Source: Asterochloris sp. CNOR1 (taxonomy: Eukaryota > Chlorophyta > Trebouxiophyceae > Trebouxiales > Trebouxiaceae). Taken from it: 64,000 nt of DNA. Made by a program: the position numbers and the translations under genes. Within the stretch, counting starts at the first letter, position 1, and every line of letters begins with the position of its first letter. Shown piece after piece: positions 1-16,362 of the stretch. The stretch spans positions 2,232,001 through 2,296,000 of the forward strand of contig OZ017748.1 in assembly GCA_963969365.1 (NCBI GenBank), given 5' to 3'. The notes beneath the pieces were generated by a model. That model was given only the letters and a program-made list of their open reading frames with translations. It ran no database searches and was not told the DNA's origin.

Positions 1-161
1 AGACAGGCATAGCTTCTGCTAACCCCCCTATAAATCGTGGCTTTGCCACATCTGCAATCTAGTACAAGTTCCAGACATTTGCAATGCCATTTGTTGCAGA
101 CGCTGCACGTTTTGCTTTTGTAATTCAGTCAACAATCTGTTGTGTCATAAATTGGTTGTGC
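1..161. other. 3' flank of the TMEM97-like gene
   Basis: This stretch lies beyond the stop codon of the minus-strand TMEM97-like gene. I see no coding exon, no RNA gene and no minus-strand TGTAA signal in it. Confidence 0.5.
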
Positions 162-830
162 TCAGAGGCTCTTCCTGCCCCTGCCACCAGGCCTGAAGGG
201 GAATGCCCTGTGCCCCTTGGCCAGCGTGTTCAACATTCGCTGAGCCATCAGTAGTGGCATCCCCGCAAAGGGCAGGTAGAAGGCAATGAGACTGATCTTT
301 GCAACCTTCTTGTCAGAGCTCATGGCAAACTCTGCCAGCATGGGCAAAGTTGTGGAGAACACAAAGAAACCATAGTAGATCACATAAGGCCTGATCCAGA
401 GCAGTCCCTTCCAGTAAGCATAGGCTGCCACCAGGAAGAAAGGCAACTGCACAAATGTTTCCAGGTAGACCATAAACTTGAACCAGTTGGGCATGGTCAG
501 CAGCTGCAGGAACAGGAGCCAGATGTGAGAGGTTGTCGGAGCTTGGTGAGCTGCGTCATATGTGAGCAAGGGTGCAGCAGGCTTACCAGTGGATCATGAA
601 ACTCAGACAAGTACCAGGCATTGAGCTTCAACAGCGGCTGAGGGTAGAAAGATTTTGGAAGTACTGCAGCATGGAAGCTGCTCGTCAGGTTGCGAGACAA
701 AGAAATGTAGCCTCCCGGAGCTGAGCTTGCCTGCTTGTGAGTCAATCAGTGCTGTGACCAGTGCATGGATGAGGAGGAATGCCACAATCACAACATCCAC
801 TGGGCGCTTGCTCAAATCTTTGGAGGGCAT
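162..830 (-). CDS. TMEM97: TMEM97 / sigma-2 receptor-like EXPERA membrane protein
   Basis: Three exons (830-731, 663-587, 503-162) join in frame to about 172 residues, close to the usual 176 of the family. TMEM97 is a four-helix ER membrane protein of the EXPERA fold, linked in animals to sterol handling. The conserved order is visible: a first helix after PSKDLSKRPVDVV, then DSQAVLPKSFYP, the EFHDPL motif, NWFKFMVYLETFVQLPFF, and a last helix before the basic tail GRGRKSL. The acidic residues of the sterol/ligand pocket (DSQ and EFHDP) are present. Intron 1 appears to use a GC donor (CAG|GCAAGC), because only that junction restores the family's D-x-QAVLP motif. The gene is divergent from the RNFT-like gene. 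Function beyond the family is inference. Confidence 0.93.
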
Positions 831-1095
831 GATTGCCGGGCCTGCATCAAGAGGCCAGAGTGTCTGCAGATCCCCAGCATTTTCAAGTGACATTTATGAG
901 GAGTTGCTGCCCCAATCAGCTAGCCTCACTCGCCTCAACAATTCCCACCTAATCAGGACCTCCTCAATACCGCAACGCTCAACCTTCCTGAGCCACCTAG
1001 CTTGCTTCTGAAAGCCTGACTGAAGAAGCACGCCTGCACTCGTTACTCTGTGGATTTGACCCGTCCACCGCTGGCCAGCGGTGGAATTTGTGGCA
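831..1095. promoter_or_regulatory. divergent promoter region TMEM97-like / RNFT-like
   Basis: This 265-bp interval separates two start codons that point away from each other, so it should hold both promoters. No defined element was recognised. Confidence 0.45.
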
Positions 1096-3374
1096 ATGGA
1101 GCAGCCTGTGAGCTCAGAGGAGCAGCTCCGACACAATGAGGGAGCTCCACTGACACTGGACAGTGTCCTGCACCGATTGGGCTTTCCCAGGAGTGGCCTG
1201 AGAAACATCCTCGCCCAGGGCTCTCAACACAGCCGTAGTCAGGGCACTCAGGAGGCAGGGCCTGCAGCTGCATTGTCTTCAGACCCCTCAAACCCCAGAG
1301 GAGGTGCCAGCTCAGGGCACGAAAATGCTCAGACGCCTCCAAATGAGGCTGGCGCCCTGGAAGCTGAGCAGCCAGCGAGCAGTGGAGGTCTCAGGTATTG
1401 ATTCTAGAGGCGCTGATAGACTTCTGTTTGATTGTTGCGCAACTCAGTGCTGTATGTTCCCTGCTGCAGGTCAGCGCTATTGCAGCAGCTCTCCCACCGG
1501 CCCGTGACGACAGCAAGTGATGGCCCTGAGCTGCCTTCTGCACCTGACGAACACCCAGCTGCTGCAGCAGAGCGGCATCGACTCTCCTCTGGGAACAATG
1601 TGGACCTGCAGGTCAGCTTGCCAGATGCGACAGCCTGTGGGAGACATGCAAGCTTGCAGCTCACCTCACCTGCCTGTGCAGGATGCGCTGCACCTGCAGG
1701 TCAGCTTGCCAGATGCACAGGACTGCACATTGCAGCTGGCACTGCCTTAAGGAGGCACCGTTCTGCCTCTGGCCTGCAGGCTGCGGCGCAGTGGGTGGAG
1801 ACCTCCTGTCCCTTCCTTGGACTGCTGCTGATTGTCTTCTTCCAGCAACACTTCCAGGGTGAGGCTGTCTGCATCCCAAGCAATGCAGCCTGGGGGGATT
1901 GTGTTGTAGCCAGCACGCCTCAGGACGCCTTAATACTTGCCAAGCCTTTGCAACACAAAAAGCAGGTGCTGCGCTTGGGGTGCAACGTGGCGTTCTGAGG
2001 CAACAGCTGTCCTGGATTTACTTTACTGCGTGAGCCCTACTGACCCCAAAGTAAGAGTGGCCTCACCCTTTGGCGGCACTGCTGCAGGCTTGCTCATGTA
2101 CCTGTGGCTAATGGGCATTCTGGCCAAGGGCAACGAGGAGGCCAAGAAGCAAGCTGCCCTCAAGGTGGAGCGCAAGGCACCCTGGTGCCTTGCGCTGGGC
2201 ATGTCTCTGCTGGGCCACATTCCCGTAGCTCTCGTCATCCTCCCGGGGCAGAACCTGGGCCCCTCGCTGCTGCTCATCCCTCGCAGCGACTCATCAGGCT
2301 TCTGGACAGCGCTGCACTGCGTGGCGGTGGCTGATGTGCTGGCACGGCTTGTTGTGGTCTCCATCAAAGTAGGTTGTTGGCAGAGCTGAAGCATGCGGAC
2401 TACTTTGCCAGCAGCACAAGCTTGCAAACAGCTTCTGGGGCCTGCAGGGCAGGCAAGACTGGCAGCTGTGTGACACTGAGCGGGCGTCCTGCCCTGCAGG
2501 TGCATTGAGCCTGCAGAGTGATTACAGCCGACTCCTCATTGCTGACTCCTCTTGCGAGGGAGCACAGCAACAAATGCATGCTGCAGCAGAAGACAGCAAC
2601 GCTCAAGTGGAGAGCTTGTGGATCTGGGCACCAAGGAGCCGTGCCGCGGCCTGCAGGTGTTCATGCTGCTGGCGTGGCCTGGCAGCACAGACGACAGTCT
2701 GCGGTGGCGAGGCCAGGCTATGACAGCACTGGAGCACTGCTCCCGCTTCCACAGGATGGTGGTCCCCCTGCCAGTGTGGCACCGCTACTTCCAGGACGGG
2801 GCCGGCCTGGGCGTCGTGTCAGCCTCCATGTGCACGGGTGTGGCGCCAGTCTGTCATGTGGACGCCAGTCCAGCACCTGTGTTGGCGGCTTATGGCGCCC
2901 TTGCGAAGGCGTCAACCACGCCCATTGCTGCCTGACTGCAGGCATGTATTTTGTTTATAAGGGGACACTGCTGTCCAAGTCTGCCACAGTCCTGTTTGCG
3001 GCCGTGCGAGCTGTTGTACGGCGAGAGGCAGCCTTTGGCGTTTTTGCAAAGCCTGAAGAGATTATGGAGACAGGCAATCAGTGTGCCATCTGCCAGGTGG
3101 GCAGACTCACTCTATTGCTTGCGCCCTCTGCTCAATGATGAGCTGCCACTGCCGACAACTTTATGAGACTAGCCCATGCTTTTGCCTGACTTTGCTGCAG
3201 GACGCCCCCACAGCAGCAATCAAGCTTCCATGCAGCCACATCTTCTGTCAAAAGTGCCTATCAGAGTGGGCTGAGAGGCAGCACACCTGCCCCATGTGCC
3301 GCTCCAGCATTAAGCCAGTGGACCTGCGATCTTATGCTGATGGCTCCACAACACTCTTGCCCTCCCTGTGGTGA
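1096..3374 (+). CDS. RING-finger transmembrane E3 ubiquitin ligase, RNFT1/2-like
   Basis: Multi-exon gene. The N-terminus is long, polar and low in complexity (1096-1395 and the following exon). Hydrophobic segments follow: the exon around 1781-1858 ([13 protein letters not shown]), then 2075-2370 ([49 protein letters not shown]) and 2940-3000. A C-terminal C3HC4 RING begins in the exon at 3061 (NQCAICQ) and ends in 3204-3374 (CSHIFCQKC, then TCPMCR). After the RING, the tail [13 protein letters not shown] matches the position and pattern of the RNFT1 C-terminus. Membrane E3s of this family act in ER quality control in animals. The start is the first ATG in the open exon. Exon edges in the N-terminal half are uncertain because a short duplication lies there. 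Confidence 0.87.
1605..1716 (+). repeat. 24-bp direct repeat, 88 bp apart, encoding LQVSLPDA twice
   Basis: Identical 24-bp copies lie at 1605-1628 and 1693-1716. Each begins CCTGCAGGTCAGC and each can be read as LQVSLPDA, but in different frames relative to each other because the period (88) is not a multiple of three. This fits duplication of a short exon or splice region inside the RNFT-like gene. Confidence 0.7.
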
Positions 3375-3589
3375 CTCTTTGAAGCCCACCTTGTCCCTGC
3401 ACCTCTGCAGAACTTAGCAAGTCAACAAATTGAAAGTTGACTATCAGATTGGCTAGCTCACTTTGTGCACGTCTACCAGCAGATCACGGCCTTATGCCGC
3501 TGCAGCAACAGCCCAATGGCTTGCGTGGGGTTGTGTAGCTGACTGCTTGGCGGTCTGGTGCTGGCAATCAGCACTCAGCAAGTCAGGCC

Positions 3590-6431
3590 ATGGTGCCAGT
3601 TAAAATAATTGCTTTTGCTGGAGCCATGTGAGTTCGATGCGTTTCCCTAGCAGCAAATCCTGTGTCAGCATGTGGGGCGCCTCAAGGGCCTTCCTTGAGC
3701 TGCTGTCTGGGTGCAATGCAGGTTGATAACAGGCAAGGAGTGGTCTGCTAGTGGCGATCTACCTGCATCTGCAGATCCAAGGTCTCTCCCTGCATGGGCT
3801 TGATGTGTCTTGCTGCTGCAGGCTCCATCAACACAATCGCCACAAAATTCCAGGTGAGGCACTGGAGGGCCTGCGACGGTGGACCCTGTTCTGCTCACTC
3901 AGCCACCTGCAGTTCCTGGCATCTGGTTCTGCAGGACCTCACAGTCACAGGGGAGACCACCAGCGGGGAGAAGATCACATTCAACCACCCAGCAGTGCAG
4001 AGCAGCTTCATGTTCCTGGGGGAGTTCATGTGCCTTGTGCCCTATTTCATCCTGCGGTGGCGCAAGCAGCTCCGAAAAAAGAGGGAACGCGCAGCTATGC
4101 CGGCTGCAGTACATAGGCTGGGGGGGCAAGACTTTGCCAAGCGGAAGCCCTACACACACACCTGGAAAACAGCCTGCGCATTTGCGTTGCCAGCAGTGTG
4201 CGACGCTGCTGCCACCACGCTGCTCAACCTGGGCCTGTACTACACCGATGCCTCAGGTGAGGGCTTGCTGCTCAAGTACAAGCCTCAGAATATTGTGCTG
4301 TGCTCAGGCAGTGGCCTGAGGACGACCCCATCATTGCTTGAGTTGTCTGCTGCACAGCAGGCTGCTGCAGCCTTGCCCTCGTCAGCTCCTTTGGCTGTGC
4401 GAGAACTTGGCTGCCTCCGAGGCGCTTGCAGCTGCCACTGTGGAAATTTGGTGCTGCAGTGTTCCAGATGCTGAGAGGTACTCTGGTGCTGTGGGCTGGC
4501 CTGCTGACTGTTGTGATTCTGAAGCGCCGTCTGCACATCCACCACTGGTTCGGCATGGTACTCATCACAGCAGGAGCAGCGTTGGTGGGGGCCTCCAGGT
4601 GACAGCTTGATATCAGACTTGACTTGAGCTCTGCAAGGAGCTAACTGGAAGGGTTGCTGCTGCAGCATCATCTATGACATGCGCTTGTCCCTCAAGAAGG
4701 ACGAGCAGTTGTCTAACAACCTGCTGACGGCCCTCATGGTAGGAACAAGCAGCCCATTGTCTGGCACACCTTGAACATAAGCATCTGATGGGGCCCCTCA
4801 GGGTGCAGGGCAAGCGCCCAGCGGCAGTGCCAGGCGCCAAGAATCCTGTGCTGGGCGACATCCTGGTGGTCATTGCTCAGGTGGCAGCAGCGCTGCAGTT
4901 CATTATTGAGGAGAAGTACTTGGCACAGTACAGGTTGGCCAGGCAGCTGTGTCCCACTGGACTGCCAGCATGTGCTCTTGATGCCAGAATGAGCCCAATC
5001 TCACCCTGCTGTGCACCTAGCCCTGGTTCACCTCACTGATGCTGGCAGCTTCATCAGCCTGACCTGCAGCGCTCGTGCAGTGTACTGCCACGTGCTGGGC
5101 GTATGAGCTTGCTTGTGTGCAGGGTTCCAGCCCTGTTTGGTGTGGGCCTGGAGGGCTTCTGGGGTCTCCTCATATCTTGTGCGGCACTGCCCATCCTGGC
5201 ACTGGTCACGGGGCCCAATGGCATGCCTCTGGACAGCCTGCCTGCTGCCCTTCGAGAGATCAGGGCATCGCGGCAGCTGCAGGTCTGCTGGTCCCCATTG
5301 CAGGCTCTCAGGCACATACTGCAGAGAGCCTGCCGCGAGTCTTGATGGGTGTCTCTCTGGCGTGCAGGTAACCACCATTGGCAGCATCGTCAGCATTGCC
5401 TTCTTCAACTTCTTTGGCCTGTCAGTCACCAAGAGCCTCAGCGGGGCAGCCAGAGCCACCATCGATGCCAGCAGGACGCTCCTCATCTGGCTGTTCAGCA
5501 TTCAGATCGGCTGGGAGCGTTTCCATTTCCTGCAGGTGCTGTCTCCCCTGCACAGCACAGTCCTTGCTGCATGCCATGCCTGCTGAAGGTATACATGGCA
5601 AGCCTGCAGCTGCGAGTGCTGCACTCCCAGGCCCTCAGTGCTGCCTACAGGTGCTGGGGTTCCTGGTGCTGGTGTCGGGCACATCGCTGTACAATGAGCT
5701 GATTCGCGGCTGCCTGCCCTCAAGTTTCAGCCTGCCAGACCCAGAGGAGGACGCCCTGCAGGTGATCATGCAGGCACCGACACGGCTGATGCCAGGCTGC
5801 AGCCATGACTCACTGCTCTGCATGCTGCCTGCTGACACCAGGCGATGGCCATAGCACTGCTCCTCTGCATGCTGATGCTAGACAAGGCAGGCGCATGCAC
5901 TCGCAGCACTTGCCCTCTGCATGTGGCTGCATGCTGATGCCAGGCGCTGACAAGCGTGCAGACCTTCTGCATCCTGAAAGCTTCTGAAGCCAGGCTGCTG
6001 GCAACAGAGGGACAACCTCTGCCCTGCAGGCACCTCTACTACAAGCTGAGAGCGGGGACAGCACACAGAGGCCGCGCAGGAGCTCAGGGATGGCAACACC
6101 CCCACGACCGCCCCGTGCCCCAACACAGCCTCGGCCACTGCACCACACCTCGCAGCCGCAGAGCATTGGGAGCATGTACGGAATGGCGCGGAGCATGCGG
6201 CTGTTTCCCCAGATGTTCTCGCCTCACAGCCTGGCCAGCCCCGCAGCACATGGCATGGGGGCGCAGCAGATGCCCAGCGCAGAGGACCTGGCATCCTCCA
6301 GCACAGGCAGGGAGTCCCTGCTGCCAGTCAGCTCGCCCAGCCCCCAGCAGGGGATTCTCAATGACAGCTCAGTGCATGCACAGGAGACCATTGCCAGACA
6401 GAAAAGCTCAGAGGTCGATGCTGATGTATGA
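3590..6431 (+). CDS. SLC35F6: SLC35F6-type transporter (drug/metabolite transporter superfamily)
   Basis: The exons follow the SLC35F6 (C2orf18) layout. After the first helix comes GSINTIATKFQ (about 3832-3863), then FNHPAVQSSFMFLGEFMC, then GLYYTDAS followed by FQMLRGTLVLWAGLL, then LGDILVVIAQVAAALQFIIEEKY, then GSIVSIAFFNFFGLSVTK with the adjoining SRTLLIWLF, and a last helix LGFLVLVSGTSLYNEL. About ten membrane spans are predicted. The proposed start MVPVKIIAFAGAM (3590-3627) resembles the animal N-terminus, but its phase does not join directly to the exon at 3832, so a micro-exon of roughly 8 bases is probably missing from my model. The last exon (from about 6031) adds a cytosolic Ser/Pro-rich tail of more than 100 residues. 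Substrate unknown; animal SLC35F6 is reported in lysosomes and mitochondria. Confidence 0.9.
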
Positions 6432-6637
6432 TGAGTCCATGAATAGCACTGAGAACCTGAATCCACGGTGGATTCACCCAGACAGACGTGGCCAGTGCTC
6501 ACGTCACACAGGATGCAAGAAAGAAGGCAGTGGACGGCATCAGAGTAGCCTTCTCTCCGCCACGCAGCTTCTGCAGAGGCTTACTCAGGACCCATCAGGT
6601 GCAGCAGACAGCCAGGGACCAGCAGCCACACGGAAAC

Positions 6638-9600
6638 ATGGCCAGCGACTTGGAGAAGACGGTGGCCAATGAGCTCAGCACGGTCGAGAAGATGAGCAAG
6701 TACGACTTCGAGCCGTATTGGCCAGCAAAGAAGCTGCGCATCTGCATCACCGGTAAGATGCAGCAGCCCACCAGGTGTTGCTTTGAGCTTTTCATGAGCA
6801 GCATCATGCTGGCCACTCTCTGTGGGAAAAGCAGAATGTTGTCAGGATTGCTCTGGCCTCTCAGGACACTGCGCGATGCAGCGCAGGCGGCAGCACGCCT
6901 GACTGATGCAGCTGCAAGAGAGCTGCTTGCTTCTTGATGCACAGGTGCAAGCACAGGTCATCACTCTGCAAAAGCTCTTCAAACATCACATGTACATGGC
7001 ATAGTGTTGGTCTTGACTGGTCAGCGTCAACCCCGGATGCCATCAGCCTCTGCTCTTCTTGTGACGCCGTTGGGGCGCAGGTGAGGCATGCAGCAAGCTG
7101 GTGCTGAGGTGTCCTATGCCCCTGTGTTGTAGGGGCCGGCGGCTTCATCGCCTCCCATCTGGCCAAGCGGCTGAAGTCTGAGGGTCACTATATCGTGGCT
7201 TGTGACTGGAAGCGAAATGAGCACATGCCCGAGGAGATGTTCTGCGATGAGTTCCACCTGGTCGACCTGCGAGTCTATGAAAACTGCAAGAAGGTGCGCC
7301 CACGCTGCATTCTCTCAGCGCCTTGGTCCTGAAGGGCAGTCAGGCAGCTTGTGGGAAGGCTGTCAGTGAAATGCTGGCCTGTTGAAACATCTGTTCAGCC
7401 TTGCCTTAGTAGACGTGTACAAGCTTAGGTGCTTACTGCTGCACAGTCCGCTGCAGCTGCCCGCCTCGTGGCTGTCTATTGGCTGTGATTGTGGGCTGCC
7501 TTTTCTGCTGCTGCTGCATACTTGTTGCAGGGACCCATGCCCCCTGTAACACAACTGCAAGCGCGCACTTCCCTCACCACCCCACCTGCAGGTGGTCAAG
7601 GACTGCGAGCATGTGTTCAACCTGGCAGCTGACATGGGCGGCATGGGTTTCATCCAGTCCAACCACTCCGTGATCATGTACAATAACACCATGATCAGCT
7701 TCCATATGCTGGAGGTCTCCCGCATCTTGGGCATCAAGAGGTCAGAGTCTGGAAATCTCCGTGCCTTAGGGCACCAAGGCAGTGTCTCAGAATTGCTCTT
7801 TGAGGGGTCTGGATGGACAGCATTGCTCCCAAGTAGCTTGCCAGGCTGCACCATGGCGCCAAGCAGAGCAGCACTCCGTGCTGATGGGCTGTTTGTCCCA
7901 GCCTCACAAGGCTGGTGCCATTGCCTTGAGGGCCTGGCTGTAGTTGTAAGCTGCCCTGCAGGTTCTTCTACGCATCCAGCGCCTGCATCTACCCTGAGAA
8001 TCGGCAGCTCAACACAGAGGTGGAGGGTGGCGGCCTCAAAGAGGAGCATGCCTGGCCTGCACAGGTGGGCTCTGCCCATCCTCTTTGAGCATTGATTGCA
8101 GGTGGCTGGCTTTTGTCTGGGCTGGGAGGCTTCTGCCTCTGACTGCTCATGCCTTCACCACCACCTGCGGGCAGGCCAGTGCCCTCCTGCCGTGGCGGGG
8201 CGAGCTGCATCTGGTGACATGCGCCCCACAAGAGCTGACATGTTGCTAGACACATGTTTGCCCTGCTGTAGCCCCAGGATGCCTATGGCCTGGAGAAGCT
8301 GGCTTCTGAGGAGCTGGCCAGGCACTATGACAAGGACTTTGGTATTGAGTGCCGCATTGCCAGGTGAGTGGTGAGGCCTGTTGCCATGCTCAGCTGCTGT
8401 GCTACCTTCGTGTGTCCTTCAGATGCACCCCATCACCACGGCACAGCCAGCATAGCATAAGCCACAGCTGTTGGTTCCTTCTTCATGCCACACCTGTTAG
8501 ACATGATTTGGCCTTGTGGGGTTGATCGCTGCCTTTTCTCTCAGAGAGCAGGCCTTCATGCGGCTCGGCTCGCCTAGGGGATGCACATCAACCATTGGCT
8601 CGTTGTCCTACAGCTGGTTCACCATTTTATCTGCCTGCTGACTGGTGCAGGTTCCACAACATCTATGGCCCCTATGGCACATGGAAGGGTGGCCGCGAGA
8701 AGGCGCCTGCAGCATTCTGCCGAAAGGTGCTCACCAGCACCAAGGACATCGAGATGTGGGGAGATGGCAAGCAGACCCGCAGGTGAGCTGTGCACACTGC
8801 TCGGTAGCAGAAGAAGGCATGCCCACTCTGCTCTATATCTTGCCTCAGATGCGTCTGCTGGCAGTGCTTGCAAGGGAAAGCCTGCCCGCAGGCCCCTGCA
8901 GCATGCATGTTGTGTGTCTCTTTTCTGCTGCAATGCTTCCAGCAGAAGGTTCTGATCTGATTCCTCACCCCCTGCCTGCAGCTTCACCTACATCGACGAC
9001 TGTGTGGAGGGCATTCTGCGCATCACCAAGTCTGACTTCAAGGAGCCTCTGAACCTTGGCAGCAGCGAGATGGTCAGCATGAATGGCATGATGGAGACCA
9101 TTATCGGTTTCGAGAACAGGAAGCTGCCCATCAGGTGGGTGCTGTGATGCTGTCTCTTCAGGCACTGGCCAGCCCGGGCACTTGCTGGCACTCAGGGCTT
9201 GCTTTCCCTGGGCGACAGCTTGAGGCTTGCAGCTATCCCTGGCTTCCTGGGACACACAGAGCAGATACTGGCAAGCTGTTTCCATACAGCTAAATTGCCA
9301 CACTGTTGTGCCTGAACAGTGCTGCCGCTGCTGTTCCAGTGGCTGCTTCCTTCAACAGGTAGCAAGTGATGACCTCCATGCAGGCATATCCCTGGCCCGG
9401 AGGGTGTGCGTGGCCGCAACTCTGACAATGCCCTCATCTTGCGCCAGCTTGGTTGGGAGCCGACCGTCAGGCTGGCAGACGGGCTGCGCATGACCTACAC
9501 CTGGATCAAGGCTCAGCTGGAAGAGGAGAAGAGGAAGGGTGGTGACAGCTCAGCCTACAGCCACTCCACCGTCGTGCAGACCAGTGCTCCGCGGGAGCTC

Positions 9601-9741
9601 GGGTCGCTCAGGGGGGCTGACGGCCAGGAGGACTTTGACGCACAAGCAGCCAAGGCAGCGGTGAAGGAGGGCTTTGAGGCAGCTGGCCCAGGCAAGGTCA
9701 ACGGTGCCAATCAGGTCACTGTTCAGGCCAAGGCCGTGTGA
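6638..9741 (+). CDS. GME: GDP-mannose 3,5-epimerase
   Basis: Eight exons (6638-6752, 7133-7293, 7592-7740, 7962-8064, 8272-8363, 8651-8782, 8982-9134, 9384-9741) join without a break to 420 residues. The enzyme (EC 5.1.3.18) converts GDP-D-mannose to GDP-L-galactose, the entry to plant-type ascorbate synthesis and a source of cell-wall L-sugars; it is cytosolic and NAD-dependent. It is an extended short-chain dehydrogenase. The NAD loop is ITGAGGFIASHLAKRL, the catalytic acid/base Cys lies in SSACIYPE, the Tyr and Lys in YGLEK, and the second catalytic Lys in GTWKGGREK. The body matches plant GME up to GSLRGADGQE. About 36 extra Ala-rich residues follow. The SLC35F6-like gene lies 206 bp upstream on the same strand. 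Confidence 0.98.
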
Positions 9742-10124
9742 GTGCTGGGTACCCCTCTCAGATCAGAAGGCAGCTGCAACGCTGTTGATTTCCTGACAGT
9801 ATTCCCAAAGCTTTCATTTATAAATTCCCAGTGACAGGCCCCTTATTTCAATGCTACCCTGCATGCCATCTTTTGAGTATTTGAAAAAAGTGTACCTGAC
9901 CGTCCTTGCACCCCCTGCACTGCTTGTTTGTTCAGCTCTCAAGTTCAAGCTTACAAAGTGTGAGCAGATTGGGCCTAGAAAACTGATATACTGTACAGCC
10001 AGGCACAGTAGAGAGAGAGACATGGCTAGGAAGCATGTATACAAACATTGTTGCTTCATTGTTTCGCGCGGGCCTGCAATGGGCAGGGAGGACGCCAGAG
10101 TGCTGAAGGCCCACATGATTGACT
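9742..10124. other. convergent intergenic region GME / RAB2
   Basis: This 383-bp region lies between two converging stop codons and should hold both 3' UTRs. It is more AT-rich than the surrounding coding DNA. A minus-strand TGTAA is present (listed separately). I found no plus-strand TGTAA in it and no RNA gene. Confidence 0.6.
9951..9955 (-). terminator. TGTAA polyadenylation signal for RAB2
   Basis: TTACA on the + strand reads TGTAA on the minus strand, about 170 nt after the Rab2 stop codon. TGTAA is the usual polyadenylation signal of chlorophyte algae. Confidence 0.6.
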
Positions 10125-11963
<1,839 letters not shown>

Positions 11964-12252
11964 GTTGTCAGCTCCTGAGGGTCGTTTCGAGCCTGGCACA
12001 CAGGTGGACAGCTAAAGACCTTTCAGAATTTTGCGGGCCGGCCAGATGGAGTGAAGGCTGCAAACAGTTGATTGAAGGTCTGCCGAGAGCTGCACGGGTC
12101 TCGACGCAGTACTTTGTTTTCTTGGAGACTTCCACAACATGTGTTTGGTGATTCTCAAAAAGAGTGATATACAACTGGAAAAGAACATGAGAGGGGCCTG
12201 TAGAACCGGCTGGCAATGGCCAAAGCCAGCAGGGAGTTGGACATGGGTCACA

Positions 12253-16254
<4,002 letters not shown>

Positions 16255-16362
16255 CCTCTGAGTGAACCTGCTGAGCCCTCGAAGGTCATTGGCCACTTAC
16301 TCAGCGGACTCTCCTGAGCTTCATACTCAGTGCCGTGCTTTCTGATCTGCACACCTGCTTCC
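16255..16362. promoter_or_regulatory. 108-bp bidirectional promoter DDX41 / STX5
   Basis: Only 108 bp separate the two outward-facing start codons. Both promoters and both 5' UTRs must fit here unless one 5' UTR overlaps the neighbouring gene. No TATA box is evident. Confidence 0.55.
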
